From contig CBDUWP010000001.1 in the NCBI GenBank assembly GCA_965370955.1, forward strand, positions 1 to 64,000: a stretch of DNA of 64,000 nucleotides, read 5' to 3'. Every line of letters begins with the position of its first letter. The first letter of the stretch is position 1. Origin of the DNA: CBDUWP01 sp965370955 (GTDB lineage Bacteria > Planctomycetota > Phycisphaerae > Sedimentisphaerales > Anaerobacaceae). The notes beneath the pieces are model-generated. The model saw nothing but the letters and a program-made list of their open reading frames with translations, had not been told where the DNA came from and made no database searches. Positions 8,073 through 15,469 of the stretch are shown in pieces. The position numbers were made by a program, and so were the translations under genes.

Positions 8073-8549
8073 CTAATACCAAACAGTTAAAATCAAATTG
8101 GGCTCAGTCTTTTTGGCCAAAATCATGCCGGTCGTCGAACTAGTACGCTTGATGACCACGTCAGGATTATCGCTGAGCCATTGGTTGATCTGCTTCTCAA
8201 GAAAAATCATACTGCCGGGATGAAGCTTGGCGCAAAAAGTTTTTATGCCGGTTATACGATGAGCATCAGAACAAAGCTTGACGGCTTTTTTCTTCTTTTT
8301 ACTGCTGCCGGAAACAATGTTAGAGCGGGTTGTGCTTATCTTGGGATTGGCGGGCGAAGGACTGTTGCCAATGTTCAAAGGAGTGTGGTTAATGCGATAG
8401 CCTGTGCCGTCTGAATCTTCAAAAACAATTAAATCATCGCCAATATTCAACGGCTCATCTGTAATGTCAGATGACTGATTCAACTGGTTGTCAGAGGTGA
8501 TTGCCTCGTCAGAAACCTGCCCACTGCTATTGTCTTCTTCTATGGCCAT
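8073..8549 (-). CDS. Small protein with a compact C-terminal domain, unknown
   Basis: The family is not recognised. From the chosen ATG at 8549 the protein has 158 residues. The first two-thirds are acidic and Ser/Asn-rich, then a Lys-rich patch (SSKKKKKAVK). About 60 compact residues at the end contain KLHPGSMIFLEKQINQWL and end in EPNLILTVWY. That last part looks like a folded alpha/beta unit. A TTG at 8564 would add five residues, but GCAGGAG sits 6 bases before the ATG at 8549 and decides the start. It converges with the LDI-like gene and lies 100 bases after the secretin gene on the same strand. Confidence 0.65.
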   Translation of the reverse strand: MAIEEDNSSGQVSDEAITSDNQLNQSSDITDEPLNIGDDLIVFEDSDGTGYRINHTPLNIGNSPSPANPKISTTRSNIVSGSSKKKKKAVKLCSDAHRITGIKTFCAKLHPGSMIFLEKQINQWLSDNPDVVIKRTSSTTGMILAKKTEPNLILTVWY

Positions 8550-8649
8550 GAAAAACTCCTGCAATTACTCATCAATTGTTTTTTTTTGTCTCCTGCTAAC
8601 AGCTACTATCTTATTCTAATAAATCAAGGGCCTAATGCCAAAAATAATC

Positions 8650-10185
8650 TCAATCTTTTTTCTGAGACTCTAAAGCAGCTTCAGCTTGCTTTTTAGCTCG
8701 CTTGGTGTCCTCTTGGGCTTTTTTGGTTTGCTCTTTAGCTTGTTTAGTCTGCTTCTTGGCTTCTTCTGTCTCTATTTTAGCTTTTTTAGTTTCCTCTTTG
8801 GCTAACTGTAGTTTGGTTTTGGCTAGCTCAAGATCAACCAAAGCTTGTTCCTTCTCGATATCTGAACGTAACTTGTCAAGCCGAGCTTTTTCCGCCTGCT
8901 GCTTGATGAGGTCCGTCTGGATACGACTGCCAAGAGGATCGCTTAAAATGTCCTTCAAATTTCGCTTGTAACGAATCTCCGTGTGCTTGTGCTTGATCTT
9001 CGTTATCATCTCCTCATAATCAACGCTGCCAGAGGAAATCGTGGGAGTAATGATGAAAAGAATCTCTTTGCCTCGCTCCTCAAAATCTTTACTCGAAAAC
9101 AAAACGCCAACCAGCGGAATGTCCTTGAGTAACGGAACGCCGCGAATAACAGAACGCTTCTCAGTTTTTCTGATCCCGCCAATGATCAAACTCTGCCCCT
9201 GCTTAATACGGTTCTCCTTGTTTATTATCTTTCGCTCAGTAATGATCGGGATCTGCTTGACGCCCTCTGGAGTTGATTTGGAACCGATGATAATCTCGGT
9301 CTCAAGGCCAATGTAACCGTCAGCATAAACGTGAGGAGTTATCTTGAGCATATCCTTGACAATCACGTATTCAGTGGTCATATAAGGGACGCCGGTTTCG
9401 GGGGTGACCTCCTTAGGCAAAGGAACGTGATCCTCTGTTACTATCATGGCGGTCTTGCCGTTGACAACTTCCAAAATTGGGTTCATCAATATCTTCAAAT
9501 AACCGCGAGATACCAAAATGTCAACCAACGCGCGGAACTCATGGCCGGCTATACCTAAATTGCGAGAATAGCCAACTTTTAAACCTATCAATTCACGAGC
9601 CTCGTCACGTAACGATGCGCCAGGAAACGCAGGCTGCAAAATGCCAGCGACAGTTTTACCGCCTAATGCAATGCCGCCAAGCAAATTGTCAATCTTGATC
9701 GTGGTCTCCCAGTCCATCGTAGTGTCAGCGTATAACTCAGAAACTATGCAGTCAATCTTGACCTGAATCGGTGGAACGTCAATGTGCTCCATAAAATCCA
9801 AAACCATATCAGCTGCAGATTTGTTCGGGGCTTGAATAATTAGCAGGTTTGTTGCAGCCGAACTGCTGACTTTGTAGCCAAGCTGCTCTTTGATAATATT
9901 GTGAAGTTTGTCAACTGTGTGGTGACGGGCGAAATAGAAAACCTTGCTGTTGTCCTTGCCAATGATTATCTTGGACGGTTGAGTGTAGATGCGGGGCCTC
10001 GGCTGGTTCGGGTCGGCTGTGACCTTGATGCGGCTGATCTCAGAAAGAATACGCTGTGATTCTAACTCAGAACTCTTCTCCTCAAAAAAATCGCCGCAGC
10101 CGGAAATAAACAAAAACAATACCAAAACTGATACGCAAAATATGTTGTGGGGACTTAAAATAGTGCGTTTGGATATCTTGGGCAT
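8650..10185 (-). CDS. Orphan lipoprotein secretin (GspD/PilQ-type) with coiled-coil tail
   Basis: Secretins form the outer-membrane ring of type II/III secretion and type IV pilus systems. This 511-residue copy begins with a lipoprotein signal (FISGC, Cys30). One N-domain follows (about 82-140, ending EHIDVPPIQVKI). The secretin domain spans about 200-385 and carries the signature VPLLKDIPLVGVLF at 350-363. The C-terminal 85 residues (425-508) are an unusual Lys/Glu/Ala/Thr-rich coiled coil with repeats such as KKAKIETEEAKKQTKQAKEQ. It is shorter than typical GspD because it has fewer N-domains. No other secretion or pilus gene is nearby, so its partner system is unknown. Confidence 0.88.
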   Translation of the reverse strand: MPKISKRTILSPHNIFCVSVLVLFLFISGCGDFFEEKSSELESQRILSEISRIKVTADPNQPRPRIYTQPSKIIIGKDNSKVFYFARHHTVDKLHNIIKEQLGYKVSSSAATNLLIIQAPNKSAADMVLDFMEHIDVPPIQVKIDCIVSELYADTTMDWETTIKIDNLLGGIALGGKTVAGILQPAFPGASLRDEARELIGLKVGYSRNLGIAGHEFRALVDILVSRGYLKILMNPILEVVNGKTAMIVTEDHVPLPKEVTPETGVPYMTTEYVIVKDMLKITPHVYADGYIGLETEIIIGSKSTPEGVKQIPIITERKIINKENRIKQGQSLIIGGIRKTEKRSVIRGVPLLKDIPLVGVLFSSKDFEERGKEILFIITPTISSGSVDYEEMITKIKHKHTEIRYKRNLKDILSDPLGSRIQTDLIKQQAEKARLDKLRSDIEKEQALVDLELAKTKLQLAKEETKKAKIETEEAKKQTKQAKEQTKKAQEDTKRAKKQAEAALESQKKD

Positions 10186-10330
10186 TGTTGGAACTATCCG
10201 TAATTATAAAAAATCAGGCTATCTTACTAAAGCTCAATCTATCGACCAAATAGAGAATTTACAAGAATATTCTGGCTGAAAAGTTTAGATTAGACCTGAG
10301 AAGTGTTTTTTGGTAACCTCTGAAACCACT

Positions 10331-11740
10331 ATGGCAAAAAAAGAACAAAAAAATACAGAGCAAATCAAAGTGTCGTTTATATCGCTGGGCTGTCCAAAGA
10401 ATACGGTCGATAGCGAACGAATGCTGGCGGAAATTGTGCAGGCGGGATTTTTGCTCGCTAGCGAGCCGCAGGATTCCGATGTGGTCGTTATCAATACATG
10501 CGGATTTATCGAGCCGGCAAAACTCGAGGCAATCGAAACAATCAAGGCAGCAGTCGAACTGAAAAATATTGCAGTGGTCAAAAAAGTGATAGCTGTTGGA
10601 TGTCTTGCTGAAAGAATGGCAGGCGAATTGCTGAAAGTTGTAGAAGGATTAGATGCTGTTTCAGGGCTTGATTATCGAGATGATATCTGTCAGGTCATTA
10701 AACAAACACTAAAATTAAAAGATGGTGAACAACTAAACTTTAATCAGGAAACCGCTGGCAATAATACCGATAGTGACATCGAAAAGCCAAGTCACGCAAT
10801 CAGCGATGACAGTTGCAGATTGCTGATCACGCCGGCCCATTCGGCATATCTGAGAATCAGCGAAGGTTGTGACCATAAATGCAGCTTCTGTACGATTCCG
10901 GCAATTAGAGGGCCGTTTAGGAGTAAGCCGCAAGAACAAATCATAAAAGAAGCTCGCGAACTGGCAAAGGCTGGGGTGGTTGAGCTGAACCTTATCGCAC
11001 AGGATTCGGGCTACTACGGCAAGGATTTCGGGATTAAAAACGCTCTGCCTGCATTGCTGAAAGAGCTGGAAAAAATCGATGGCATTCACTGGATACGGCT
11101 GATGTATATGTATCCGGCTGGCTTGACGGACGAGGTGATCGAGGCTATCGCCGAAAGCAAAAAAATCGTGAAATATATCGATATGCCAATCCAACATATA
11201 AATGATGAAGTATTAAAAAACATGAGGCGGCCGGACCGAAGCAGTCAAATCAAGTCGCTGATCGAAAAACTGCGAAACAAAATTCCGGAAATCGTTATCA
11301 GAACGACAGTAATAGTTGGGTTCCCAGAAGAAACAGACGAACAATTCGGCCAACTGATAGATTTTGTTAAATGGGCAAAATTCGAGGCGCTTGGTGCTTT
11401 CTCATACTGCAAAGAACCAGAAACAGAAGCGGCGAAAATGGAGTGCCAAATCAATGACGATGTGAAAAATTTTAGAAGAGATAAACTGATGGCAACGCAA
11501 CAGCATGTCGCTTTCAAAAAAGCAAAAAAAATGGTCGGGCGAAAACTGAAAGTGTTGATCGACTTGGTCGACCAAAATGGATTCTCTGCCAGATATTACG
11601 GGCAGGCAATGGATGTCGATGGGATCTGTATCTGGGGGCAAAATCAAGTTGAGGCTCAGGCGAAAACGGGGGAGTTTAAGAATGTCAAGGTCACCGCGGC
11701 AAAAGGGTATGACCTGATCGTGGAATTGATCGGCGAATAA
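10331..11740 (+). CDS. rimO: Ribosomal protein uS12 methylthiotransferase RimO
   Basis: RimO is a radical SAM enzyme with two iron-sulfur clusters that methylthiolates the conserved Asp of ribosomal protein S12. The N-terminal UPF0004 cysteines are Cys21 (ISLGCPKN), Cys57 (NTCGFI) and Cys91 (VGCLAER). The radical SAM motif CDHKCSFC is at 180-187, and a C-terminal TRAM domain follows. The SLGCPKNTVDSE wording favours RimO over MiaB. A TTG at 10310 would extend it by seven residues; I take the ATG at 10331 (469 residues). It is transcribed divergently from the secretin gene and is followed by pgsA. Confidence 0.95.
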   Translation: MAKKEQKNTEQIKVSFISLGCPKNTVDSERMLAEIVQAGFLLASEPQDSDVVVINTCGFIEPAKLEAIETIKAAVELKNIAVVKKVIAVGCLAERMAGELLKVVEGLDAVSGLDYRDDICQVIKQTLKLKDGEQLNFNQETAGNNTDSDIEKPSHAISDDSCRLLITPAHSAYLRISEGCDHKCSFCTIPAIRGPFRSKPQEQIIKEARELAKAGVVELNLIAQDSGYYGKDFGIKNALPALLKELEKIDGIHWIRLMYMYPAGLTDEVIEAIAESKKIVKYIDMPIQHINDEVLKNMRRPDRSSQIKSLIEKLRNKIPEIVIRTTVIVGFPEETDEQFGQLIDFVKWAKFEALGAFSYCKEPETEAAKMECQINDDVKNFRRDKLMATQQHVAFKKAKKMVGRKLKVLIDLVDQNGFSARYYGQAMDVDGICIWGQNQVEAQAKTGEFKNVKVTAAKGYDLIVELIGE

Positions 11741-11794
11741 AAACATAAATGTAAATGTTGCCAGTATGACGATTTTAAGTTGATTTATTCGCAA

Positions 11795-12409
11795 ATGCAC
11801 CCTAAAATCAAACGTATGATTAAACATGTGCCAAATATTATGACGTTTGGGCGGTTGGTGCTGACGGTTGGATTTTTAGCTATGATATTGCATTCGCCGA
11901 ATGTCGAAAAGTCAAGAGCGTTGTTTTTCGATGTGGCTTTCGTACTTTTTGTGATTACGGGAGTGACCGACTTACTCGACGGGTTCGTCGCAAGGCGATA
12001 CAATGTCACCAGCAAACTCGGAAGAATTATGGATCCGCTGGCTGATAAATTTCTGGTCTGTGGAGCCTTTTGCTGCTTTGCTGTCGTAGGGGTGCCGTCA
12101 CTGTTTGACGGACAAATCGCAAGCCAATATCAATCGGTTATCCTCTGGGCAGTCTTCATTGTTCTTATGGCAAGAGAAGTGTATGTCACGCTGTTAAGGC
12201 ATGTTGCAGAAGCGAAAGGCATCAGTTTTGCAGCCACAGCGTCAGGGAAAATAAAAATGTTCCTCCAATCATTCACTATCGGAACAGTTCTGATAAAAAC
12301 AGGCCATGTCACTAGAATCTGGGGAGACTGGTTCACTGCTATTACGCTAGCTCTGATGGTCGCTGCGACAATTATATCAGGCATCAGGGCAACGCAACGG
12401 AAAATATGA
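11795..12409 (+). CDS. pgsA: CDP-diacylglycerol-glycerol-3-phosphate 3-phosphatidyltransferase family protein
   Basis: This integral membrane enzyme makes phosphatidylglycerol phosphate from CDP-diacylglycerol. The CDP-alcohol phosphotransferase motif DGx2ARx8Gx3Dx3D is intact, with Asp62, Gly63, Ala66, Arg67, Gly76, Asp80 and Asp84 counted from the ATG at 11795. N-terminal PNIMTFGRLVLT matches the usual PgsA opening. Several hydrophobic helices follow. Starts at TTG 11780 and ATG 11816 are also possible, and none has a clear Shine-Dalgarno. The subfamily (PgsA versus another CDP-alcohol transferase) is the likeliest reading, not certain. Confidence 0.85.
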   Translation: MHPKIKRMIKHVPNIMTFGRLVLTVGFLAMILHSPNVEKSRALFFDVAFVLFVITGVTDLLDGFVARRYNVTSKLGRIMDPLADKFLVCGAFCCFAVVGVPSLFDGQIASQYQSVILWAVFIVLMAREVYVTLLRHVAEAKGISFAATASGKIKMFLQSFTIGTVLIKTGHVTRIWGDWFTAITLALMVAATIISGIRATQRKI

Positions 12410-12497
12410 GCCAGCGAAAGGCCATTACACAAATGACCAACCAACTGTTCGGCTAAAATTGCAAAGCTAATTGTATTATTTATGAAAAAATCACGAC

Positions 12498-13646
12498 ATG
12501 GATGAAAAAAAAGTTAAACGTATTTTTGTCAGTGCCCTAGAGCCAAGTGCGGATGTTCATTGTGCGGCGCTTATCGAAGCAATCAAACAAAGGACTGGGC
12601 GAAATGTAGAATTTGTCGGGTTCGGCGGAGATAATATGGCAGAGGCTGGATGCGAACTTATCGAACATACAACCGCGTCGGCGGCGATGATCTATAATGT
12701 GTTCTTCAAAATATGGCATTTTGTGAAACTGATCTATAAAGCTAAAAAATATCTCAAAAATAATCCGGTCGAGCTCGCTATCGTATGCGATTCGCCGGCG
12801 TTTAATTTCCATGTGGCAAAAGCGGCTAAAAAAAATGGCGCAAAAACCCTGTTCTATGTCGCTCCGCAATTGTGGGCGTGGGCCAGCTGGAGAATTAATA
12901 AACTGAAAAAATGCTGCGATAAGCTATGCTGCATATTGCCGTTTGAAGCCAAGTGGTTTGAGGACAAAGGCTTAGAGGTGACGTTCGTAGGGAATCCGCT
13001 GTTCGATAATCTGGACGTTGTGCCGCGAAATTGCAGAAAAAATTACGAATCGTTCTCGCCGAAAAATCTAACGCTAGCAATGGTGCCCGGATCAAGAGAT
13101 GCAGAAATCAAGACGCTCTGGAGGCCAATGCAGCAGGTGGCAAACAAACTAAGAAAAAAATATCCGCATATACAAAATGTCGCTGTGGCTGTCGATCAGG
13201 AAAAGCTTAATCTGATGAGAAGCTCACAAATTTTAGGATTTAGATGCCGATACGAATTGGCAACGGTAAATCGAACCTGCGCAGAAGCAGATTTTGCGCT
13301 GGTGGCAAGCGGGTCGGCAACTCTGCAAGTGGCGGCGGCTGGATGCCCAATGGTCATAATGTATCAAACAAATAAAATACTCTGGAAACTCGTCGGGCGA
13401 TGGCTTATCAAAACCAAATTTTTATCGCTGGTCAATATACTAGCAAATAAAGAGCTAGTGCCGGAATTTATGCCGTATTTTGACAGTACCGAACCTATCG
13501 CAAAAGCGGCTGAAGAAATCATAGATGACAGCGATAAGATGGGCCAAATCAATGGCGAACTTGTCGATATGGCAGAGGAGTTCAACGGAAAAAATGCCTC
13601 AAAACTTACAGCAGCAGCAGTTCTCGATATGCTTTCGCCTTCATAA
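12498..13646 (+). CDS. lpxB: Lipid-A-disaccharide synthase
   Basis: LpxB (GT19) condenses UDP-2,3-diacylglucosamine with lipid X at the inner membrane. At 382 residues it has normal length. Diagnostic stretches are the N-terminal EPSADVHCAALI (the family's SGExSGD region, slightly altered), VAPQLWAWASWRI near 118-130, VGNPLFD near 165, VPGSRDAEI near 195, and SGSATLQVAAAGCPMVIMYQ near 275. It lies apart from the main lpx cluster (18.5-21.8 kb), with dnaB and bamA between them. The ATG at 12498 has no strong Shine-Dalgarno. Its presence together with LpxA, LpxC and LpxD shows that the organism makes lipid A. Confidence 0.95.
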   Translation: MDEKKVKRIFVSALEPSADVHCAALIEAIKQRTGRNVEFVGFGGDNMAEAGCELIEHTTASAAMIYNVFFKIWHFVKLIYKAKKYLKNNPVELAIVCDSPAFNFHVAKAAKKNGAKTLFYVAPQLWAWASWRINKLKKCCDKLCCILPFEAKWFEDKGLEVTFVGNPLFDNLDVVPRNCRKNYESFSPKNLTLAMVPGSRDAEIKTLWRPMQQVANKLRKKYPHIQNVAVAVDQEKLNLMRSSQILGFRCRYELATVNRTCAEADFALVASGSATLQVAAAGCPMVIMYQTNKILWKLVGRWLIKTKFLSLVNILANKELVPEFMPYFDSTEPIAKAAEEIIDDSDKMGQINGELVDMAEEFNGKNASKLTAAAVLDMLSPS

Positions 13647-13656
13647 TGACACACTT

Positions 13657-13732
13657 GAAGTTGGATCGGTTTTTTGACGAGAGATTGCCGCAGTCAGCCT
13701 ACGGCCTCCTTCGCAATGACAATCTTAAAATG
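13657..13732. repeat. 76-base dispersed intergenic repeat, copy B
   Basis: Nearly the same as 281-356 over 76 bases. It starts just after the lpxB stop, with a further degraded piece (GGACAAGCCGCTCGCAATGA) at about 13741-13760. The inverted ends GAGATTGCCG and CGCAATGAC could form a hairpin, and it may act as a transcript end for lpxB. Confidence 0.75.
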
Positions 13733-13824
13733 GTTTTGCAGGACAAGCCGCTCGCAATGAAAAATAAGGGGAAAGTCCTATAATCAACCCAGTTCCAGTG
13801 CTGGCAGCTAAATAGAGTTTTATT

Positions 13825-13853
13825 TTGACAATTAACCCAATTCGACGTAAAAT
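13825..13853 (+). promoter_or_regulatory. Predicted sigma-70-type promoter for dnaB
   Basis: TTGACA at 13825-13830 and TAAAAT at 13848-13853 are separated by exactly 17 bases, about 80 bases before dnaB. A TATAAT at 13862-13867 could serve a second start. This is a consensus match only. Confidence 0.6.
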
Positions 13854-13933
13854 TAGCCCTCTATAATACGCTACAATTGATTTTTGAATAATGCAGACTC
13901 TGCGGTGATTGGGATTTAGGACGAAAACGGAAA

Positions 13934-15382
13934 TTGACTAAAATAGCAACCGACAAAAAAAACAAAAAGGCAACAGCTAAAATTGTGCCGGTTCACAGCC
14001 AAGCACAACTGCTCGGCAGAACTATACCGGAATCTCTGGCCGCCGAAGCTGCAGTATTGGGATCGATGATCGTTGATCCAGTCTGCGTGGCAAATGTTGT
14101 CGAAGTTCTAAACAGCCAATCGTTCAACAGAATCGAACATCAAATGATTTTCGAGGCATTGATCCATCTCTATGAAAATAATAGCGGACATGGTATCGAT
14201 GCAGTGCTGCTAAAAGATGAACTCGAAAGAAGGAAGCAGCTAAAAGAAATCGGATCAGTCGAGTATCTGGCGAAAATTATGGAGTCAGTGCCGTCGTCAG
14301 CAAATATTGACTACTACGCGTCAATAGTTAAAGCAAAGGCGCTGCAAAGAAGTCTGATAGTCGCGGCAACGGAAATTCTTAACGAGGCTTATGACCCGGC
14401 AGGTGAAGTGGACGAAAAAGTCGATAACGCCGAGCAGAAAATTTTTGCGGTGACAAGTGAAAAAATTTCCAAAACGGCTGAAACCATGAAAAGCCTTGTG
14501 ACAAAAACGTTTGACCTCATAAGCAAACGTAAAGGCCATCATGTCACGGGAATCTCCACAGGATTCTACGAACTCGATGATATGACAAGCGGGTTGCAAA
14601 ACGGAGAAATGATTATCGTGGCGGCAAGGCCAAGTATGGGAAAAACGGCGCTGGCACTGAATATCGCTGAATATATCGGAATAGAAGAGCAAAAGCCAGT
14701 GGCTATCTTCTCTCTCGAAATGGGATCGCAGCAACTGGCCGAAAGATTCCTCTGCAGTAGAGCAAGGGCTGATTCGCAAAGGGTTAGAAAAGGTATGATC
14801 GATGATGGACTCGCGAGCAAATTAGCCTATGCCTGCGAAGAATTCGCGACCGCGCCGATCTTTATCGATGATACGCCGTCTCTTACGCCGCTGGAACTGA
14901 GAGCAAAGGCAAGGCGATTGAAAAGCCAATATGATATATCATGTATCGTGGTGGATTATCTACAGCTAATGCATATCTCTGGAAGAGTCGAGTCGAGGCA
15001 ACAGGAAATAACGACAATATCAAGGTATCTAAAGGCGACGGCAAGAGAACTGAAAGTGCCGATCGTAGTGCTTAGTCAACTCAATCGAGCAGCAGAAGGG
15101 CGAGAAGGACATAGGCCGAGAATGAGCGACCTGAGAGAGTCGGGAAGTATCGAGCAAGATGCCGATGTGGTTATGCTATTACATCGAGAAGATTATTATC
15201 ACAAAGGTGATGCGGATTACGAAGATAATAATACGGCGGAAATTATTATCGCAAAGCAAAGAAATGGCCCAACTGGATCCATAGAAATGGTCTTCTTGGG
15301 AAAATATACAAGGTTCGAAAATGCTTCGCATATAGCTGAACCTGATTTAGATTATGATGATACACAAACAGCACCCTTTTAA
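13934..15382 (+). CDS. dnaB: Replicative DNA helicase DnaB
   Basis: DnaB is the hexameric 5'-3' helicase of the replication fork. The N-terminal DnaB domain begins around residue 30 (PESLAAEAAVLGSMI). The RecA-like C-terminal domain has Walker A at about 233-241 (RPSMGKTA), Walker B IVVDYLQLM, and the conserved LSQLNRAAEGREGHRPRMSD. No intein interrupts it. No ATG precedes the conserved N-terminus, so I use the TTG at 13934 (AGGA lies 11 bases upstream), giving 482 residues. The first 30 residues are a Lys-rich extension that could be shorter if a GTG inside it is used. Confidence 0.95.
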   Translation: MTKIATDKKNKKATAKIVPVHSQAQLLGRTIPESLAAEAAVLGSMIVDPVCVANVVEVLNSQSFNRIEHQMIFEALIHLYENNSGHGIDAVLLKDELERRKQLKEIGSVEYLAKIMESVPSSANIDYYASIVKAKALQRSLIVAATEILNEAYDPAGEVDEKVDNAEQKIFAVTSEKISKTAETMKSLVTKTFDLISKRKGHHVTGISTGFYELDDMTSGLQNGEMIIVAARPSMGKTALALNIAEYIGIEEQKPVAIFSLEMGSQQLAERFLCSRARADSQRVRKGMIDDGLASKLAYACEEFATAPIFIDDTPSLTPLELRAKARRLKSQYDISCIVVDYLQLMHISGRVESRQQEITTISRYLKATARELKVPIVVLSQLNRAAEGREGHRPRMSDLRESGSIEQDADVVMLLHREDYYHKGDADYEDNNTAEIIIAKQRNGPTGSIEMVFLGKYTRFENASHIAEPDLDYDDTQTAPF

Positions 15383-15388
15383 TAATAA

Positions 15389-15469
15389 ATGATGAAAATG
15401 GTAAAGATGAAAATAAAAGGGGAAACGGAAGTCGAAAAAATTAGCAGGATGCTTAAGGAGCAAAAATAA
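15389..15469 (+). CDS. Possible 26-residue leader ORF before bamA
   Basis: A short frame starts at ATG 15389, six bases after the dnaB stop. It encodes a Lys/Met/Glu-rich peptide and ends with TAA overlapping the first base of the bamA ATG (TAATG). The bamA Shine-Dalgarno lies inside it. No Shine-Dalgarno of its own is visible, so it may be chance. Confidence 0.2.
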   Translation: MMKMVKMKIKGETEVEKISRMLKEQK

